The notes under the pieces were generated by a model. That model made no database searches. It saw only the letters and a list, made by a program, of their open reading frames with translations, and was not told where the DNA came from. A DNA stretch of 64,000 nt from Sphingobacterium sp. UBA7855 (GTDB lineage Bacteria; Bacteroidota; Bacteroidia; Sphingobacteriales; Sphingobacteriaceae): assembly GCA_002500745.1 (NCBI GenBank), contig DLST01000003.1, positions 92,351-156,350 on the forward strand. The letters run 5' to 3'. This document shows positions 62,093-64,000 of this stretch, piece by piece. Within the stretch, counting starts at the first letter, position 1, and each line of letters opens with the position of its first letter. The translations under genes and the position numbers were made by a program.

Positions 62093-63349
62093 ATGAAAAA
62101 GTCAAATTACTTCAGATTGCTTACAGTAGCCTGTAGCGTATTAGCTATTACCGCATGCTCCAAGGACAAACCTGTCGAAGGCGGAGAAGATCCGGGAAAC
62201 TCGAAAAAAAAGGAAAAATTTGTCTTTATCGTAACTGGCCAAGGGAGTTCCGAGTCAGGTTCATCAGGTACGTACATTGTTACTACGGATGATGTTAGCC
62301 AAGGTAATTTAAGTATTGTAGGTAACGGCATGCTTGCAACAGAGTTCTCTTTTATCAATCAAAACAATCATGTTTTTGGCCTAACATACGGTGGACAAGG
62401 TCCTATCACTCCTTATACTATCGATGCCAAAGGCGATCTGCAAAGACTTAAAGATGATCAAGTAAACGCCGAAACCGCAGGTATCTTTGGCACTTATGGT
62501 GATAAAAATGTGATTTTAGGGACAACTAACAGAAGTATGGCAAATCCTGTCGCCACACTACGAAATTATGATGCGCAAAATTTCTCCATCGCCAACAAAA
62601 ATACGGTCGATCTTTCCAAAGTATTAGGAGGTAACCGTATGGCGATCTGGACAGGTGTATTTCAAGTAGGTAATAAGGTGTATATTCCTTTCCAATCCGG
62701 AGATGGTTCAGATAACTGGGGTGGAGATTTTACGACGACAGATACGACCTATATCGGTATCTTCTCTTACCCTGAACTTAAATTTGAAAAAACAATCCGT
62801 GATGGACGAGGTTCCCATATAGGGAACTGGTTTGCTCAACAAGGTTTAGCAGTAGACGATCAAGGTGATGCATATGTTTGGTTCTCGGCAAATGAAGCAT
62901 CATTGCCCACAAAAAACAAATCTGGATTCCTGAGAATCAAAAAGGGGACAGATGAATTTGATAAAGACTATTATTTCGATATCGAATCTCTTGGAAAGGG
63001 CAAAATAGCAAGGGGTAGTTATCTTAAAGACAATAAATTTTTAATGACGATCTATAATAAAGGCGAACAAGCTGAAGGTATCGGCGGTGGTCTTGTCAAA
63101 TTGTATATCGTTGATATACAAACAAAAAAAATGACAGAACTCTTAGAGATTCCTGCACATGAACAACAGGGATACAAAGATGTCGTCTATGTTGACAAAG
63201 GTGGCGCTCAGGCTTACTATACCTGTCAGGATAAAGACGACAAACAATATTATACCTACATCATCGATATCAACAACGCTACAGCAAAAAGAGGATTGAA
63301 GTTTACTGGTATATCCCAAGTATCATCAATGAGCAAAATCAGCTATTAA
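62093..63349 (+). CDS. DUF4374 siderophore-binding lipoprotein (XusB-like)
   Basis: A 418-residue lipoprotein with lipobox LAITAC (C22). A beta-propeller core with GSSGTYIVTTDDVSQGNLS and GNRMAIWTGVFQVGNKVYIPFQ matches DUF4374. In Bacteroides thetaiotaomicron the DUF4374 protein XusB captures ferric enterobactin for XusA. It lies 25 bp downstream of the receptor gene, so the two are co-transcribed. Confidence 0.88.
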   Translation: MKKSNYFRLLTVACSVLAITACSKDKPVEGGEDPGNSKKKEKFVFIVTGQGSSESGSSGTYIVTTDDVSQGNLSIVGNGMLATEFSFINQNNHVFGLTYGGQGPITPYTIDAKGDLQRLKDDQVNAETAGIFGTYGDKNVILGTTNRSMANPVATLRNYDAQNFSIANKNTVDLSKVLGGNRMAIWTGVFQVGNKVYIPFQSGDGSDNWGGDFTTTDTTYIGIFSYPELKFEKTIRDGRGSHIGNWFAQQGLAVDDQGDAYVWFSANEASLPTKNKSGFLRIKKGTDEFDKDYYFDIESLGKGKIARGSYLKDNKFLMTIYNKGEQAEGIGGGLVKLYIVDIQTKKMTELLEIPAHEQQGYKDVVYVDKGGAQAYYTCQDKDDKQYYTYIIDINNATAKRGLKFTGISQVSSMSKISY

Positions 63350-63359
63350 TCATCATCAA

Positions 63360-63397
63360 TCATCCGATCTGCCAAACAACATGTACAGATCGGATGA
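63360..63397 (+). other. Intercistronic stem-loop between DUF4374 and PepSY genes
   Basis: TCATCCGATCTG (63360-63371) pairs perfectly with CAGATCGGATGA (63386-63397) over 12 bp with a 14-nt loop. No T-run follows. An in-frame ATG of the next gene (63381) is in the loop. It may tune distal expression or protect upstream mRNA. Confidence 0.65.
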
Positions 63398-63416
63398 TAA
63401 AAAACCGTTTCTCATT

Positions 63417-64000
63417 ATGCTTAGTAAAATTAATGCCTGGCTACACCTTTGGTTAGGAATCGCTGCGGGTATTCCAGTTATCATTTTAGGCATTACAGGC
63501 TGCGTACTTGTGTTTGAACATGACATCAAAGAATTGACTACAAACTATATACAGGTCGCAGCGCAGAAATCAGAAGAACAGCTCCCTCCATCTGCGATAT
63601 ATACATCTGTTAAAGCGACTCTTCCTGAGTATGAAATTGCGAGTGCCTGGTATTATGGACTTGATAAATCAGTTAAAGTCACCCTAGATCATTCTGACAG
63701 TCTTGTCTATGTAAACCCTTACACAGCCGAACTACTTGCGATCGTCAACCATGAGGATTTTTTCCATTTCATGGATGAAGGGCATCGTCATCTTTGGATG
63801 CCACAAAAAATAGGCAGGCAAGTCGTTGGCTGGAGCACTCTAATCTTTTTCATACTACTGCTCACCGGCCTAGTATTATGGTGGCCAAAGAAATGGAACC
63901 GCAGATCGAGAGAACAGAGCTTTACCATCAAATGGAAAGCAAAATTCAAACGTATCAATTATGACCTTCACAACGTATTGGGTTTCTATTCACTAACAAT
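63417..64000 (+). CDS. PepSY-domain inner-membrane protein (XusC-like), 3' end outside window
   Basis: The first 194 codons are visible. ATG 63417 gives MLSKINAWLHLWLGIAAGIP, the usual start of PepSY_TM proteins; ATG 63381 in frame would add 12 residues. A membrane helix (about 9-34) is followed by a periplasmic PepSY region, with HEDFFHFMDEGHRHLWMP and a second helix GWSTLIFFILLLTGLVLWWPKKW. A conserved His (LHNVLGFYS) begins the next helix. Such proteins likely reduce ferric siderophores at the inner membrane; XusC is the third gene of the Bacteroides system. Confidence 0.85.
   Translation, partial: MLSKINAWLHLWLGIAAGIPVIILGITGCVLVFEHDIKELTTNYIQVAAQKSEEQLPPSAIYTSVKATLPEYEIASAWYYGLDKSVKVTLDHSDSLVYVNPYTAELLAIVNHEDFFHFMDEGHRHLWMPQKIGRQVVGWSTLIFFILLLTGLVLWWPKKWNRRSREQSFTIKWKAKFKRINYDLHNVLGFYSLT

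Noticed and set aside
1..64000. tRNA, rRNA, CRISPR, insertion sequence or prophage
   Set aside because: Looked for cloverleaf-type segments, regular short repeats, transposase motifs and phage structural genes by eye; none found, although a tRNA scan was not possible.

Overview
The window is chromosomal DNA of a Bacteroidota bacterium, most likely a Sphingobacteriaceae member such as Sphingobacterium. The evidence is promoters of the TAnnTTTG (-7) / TTTG (-33) type, a general lack of Shine-Dalgarno sequences, A-rich start regions, moderate-to-low GC, and lineage-typical families (IPExxxVDY protein, DUF4374 lipoproteins, ECF sigma/anti-sigma pairs, Gfo/Idh/MocA plus DUF1080 genes). No rRNA, tRNA, CRISPR array, transposase or prophage was recognised.

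Layout. 1-8.5 kb is a carbohydrate region: a 5'-truncated GH88 copy, an intact GH88 unsaturated-uronyl hydrolase, a divergent operon of a Tat-exported Gfo/Idh/MocA oxidoreductase and a HEAT-DUF1080-DUF1080 protein, and a ROK repressor. 8.5-20 kb is housekeeping: CoA-binding protein, serine hydrolase lipoprotein, pdhC/pdhA, the acpP-fabF-rnc-hisS operon, an IPExxxVDY protein and pyk. 20-27.7 kb has a two-component system, metE under a SAM-I riboswitch, a TPR protein, an HTH-membrane fusion broken by one stop codon, and a zinc-ribbon protein. 27.8-38.3 kb has ssb and then a membrane-stress cluster: XRE regulator facing YbjN-like, PspA, DUF4177, YqiJ/NfeD-like, flotillin and a 1614-residue DUF3686 AAA ATPase, with a symmetric operator array between the two arms.

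38.4-45.1 kb is an extended version of the enterobacterial ynbABCD lipid cluster with an added patatin and an SDR. 45.2-51.3 kb has a TPM-domain membrane protein and a gluconate set (gntP, gntK, divergent gnd). 51.3-57.1 kb has an ABC-F ATPase, trmD and a trpE - chorismate mutase - trpG - trpC operon. That operon is preceded by a complete classical attenuator: a leader peptide with three consecutive Trp codons, an exact antiterminator and a terminator. 57.1 kb to the end is a Xus-like xenosiderophore/iron locus: ECF sigma, short anti-sigma, two DUF4374-type lipoproteins, a TonB-dependent receptor and a PepSY membrane protein cut by the window end.

The most rewarding stretches are the trp attenuator, the PspA-flotillin-ATPase cluster with its operator array, the extended ynb cluster with its palindromic promoter region and an orphan promoter-terminator pair, and the two-lipoprotein siderophore locus. 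All names come from reading motifs and gene order; no database search was run.
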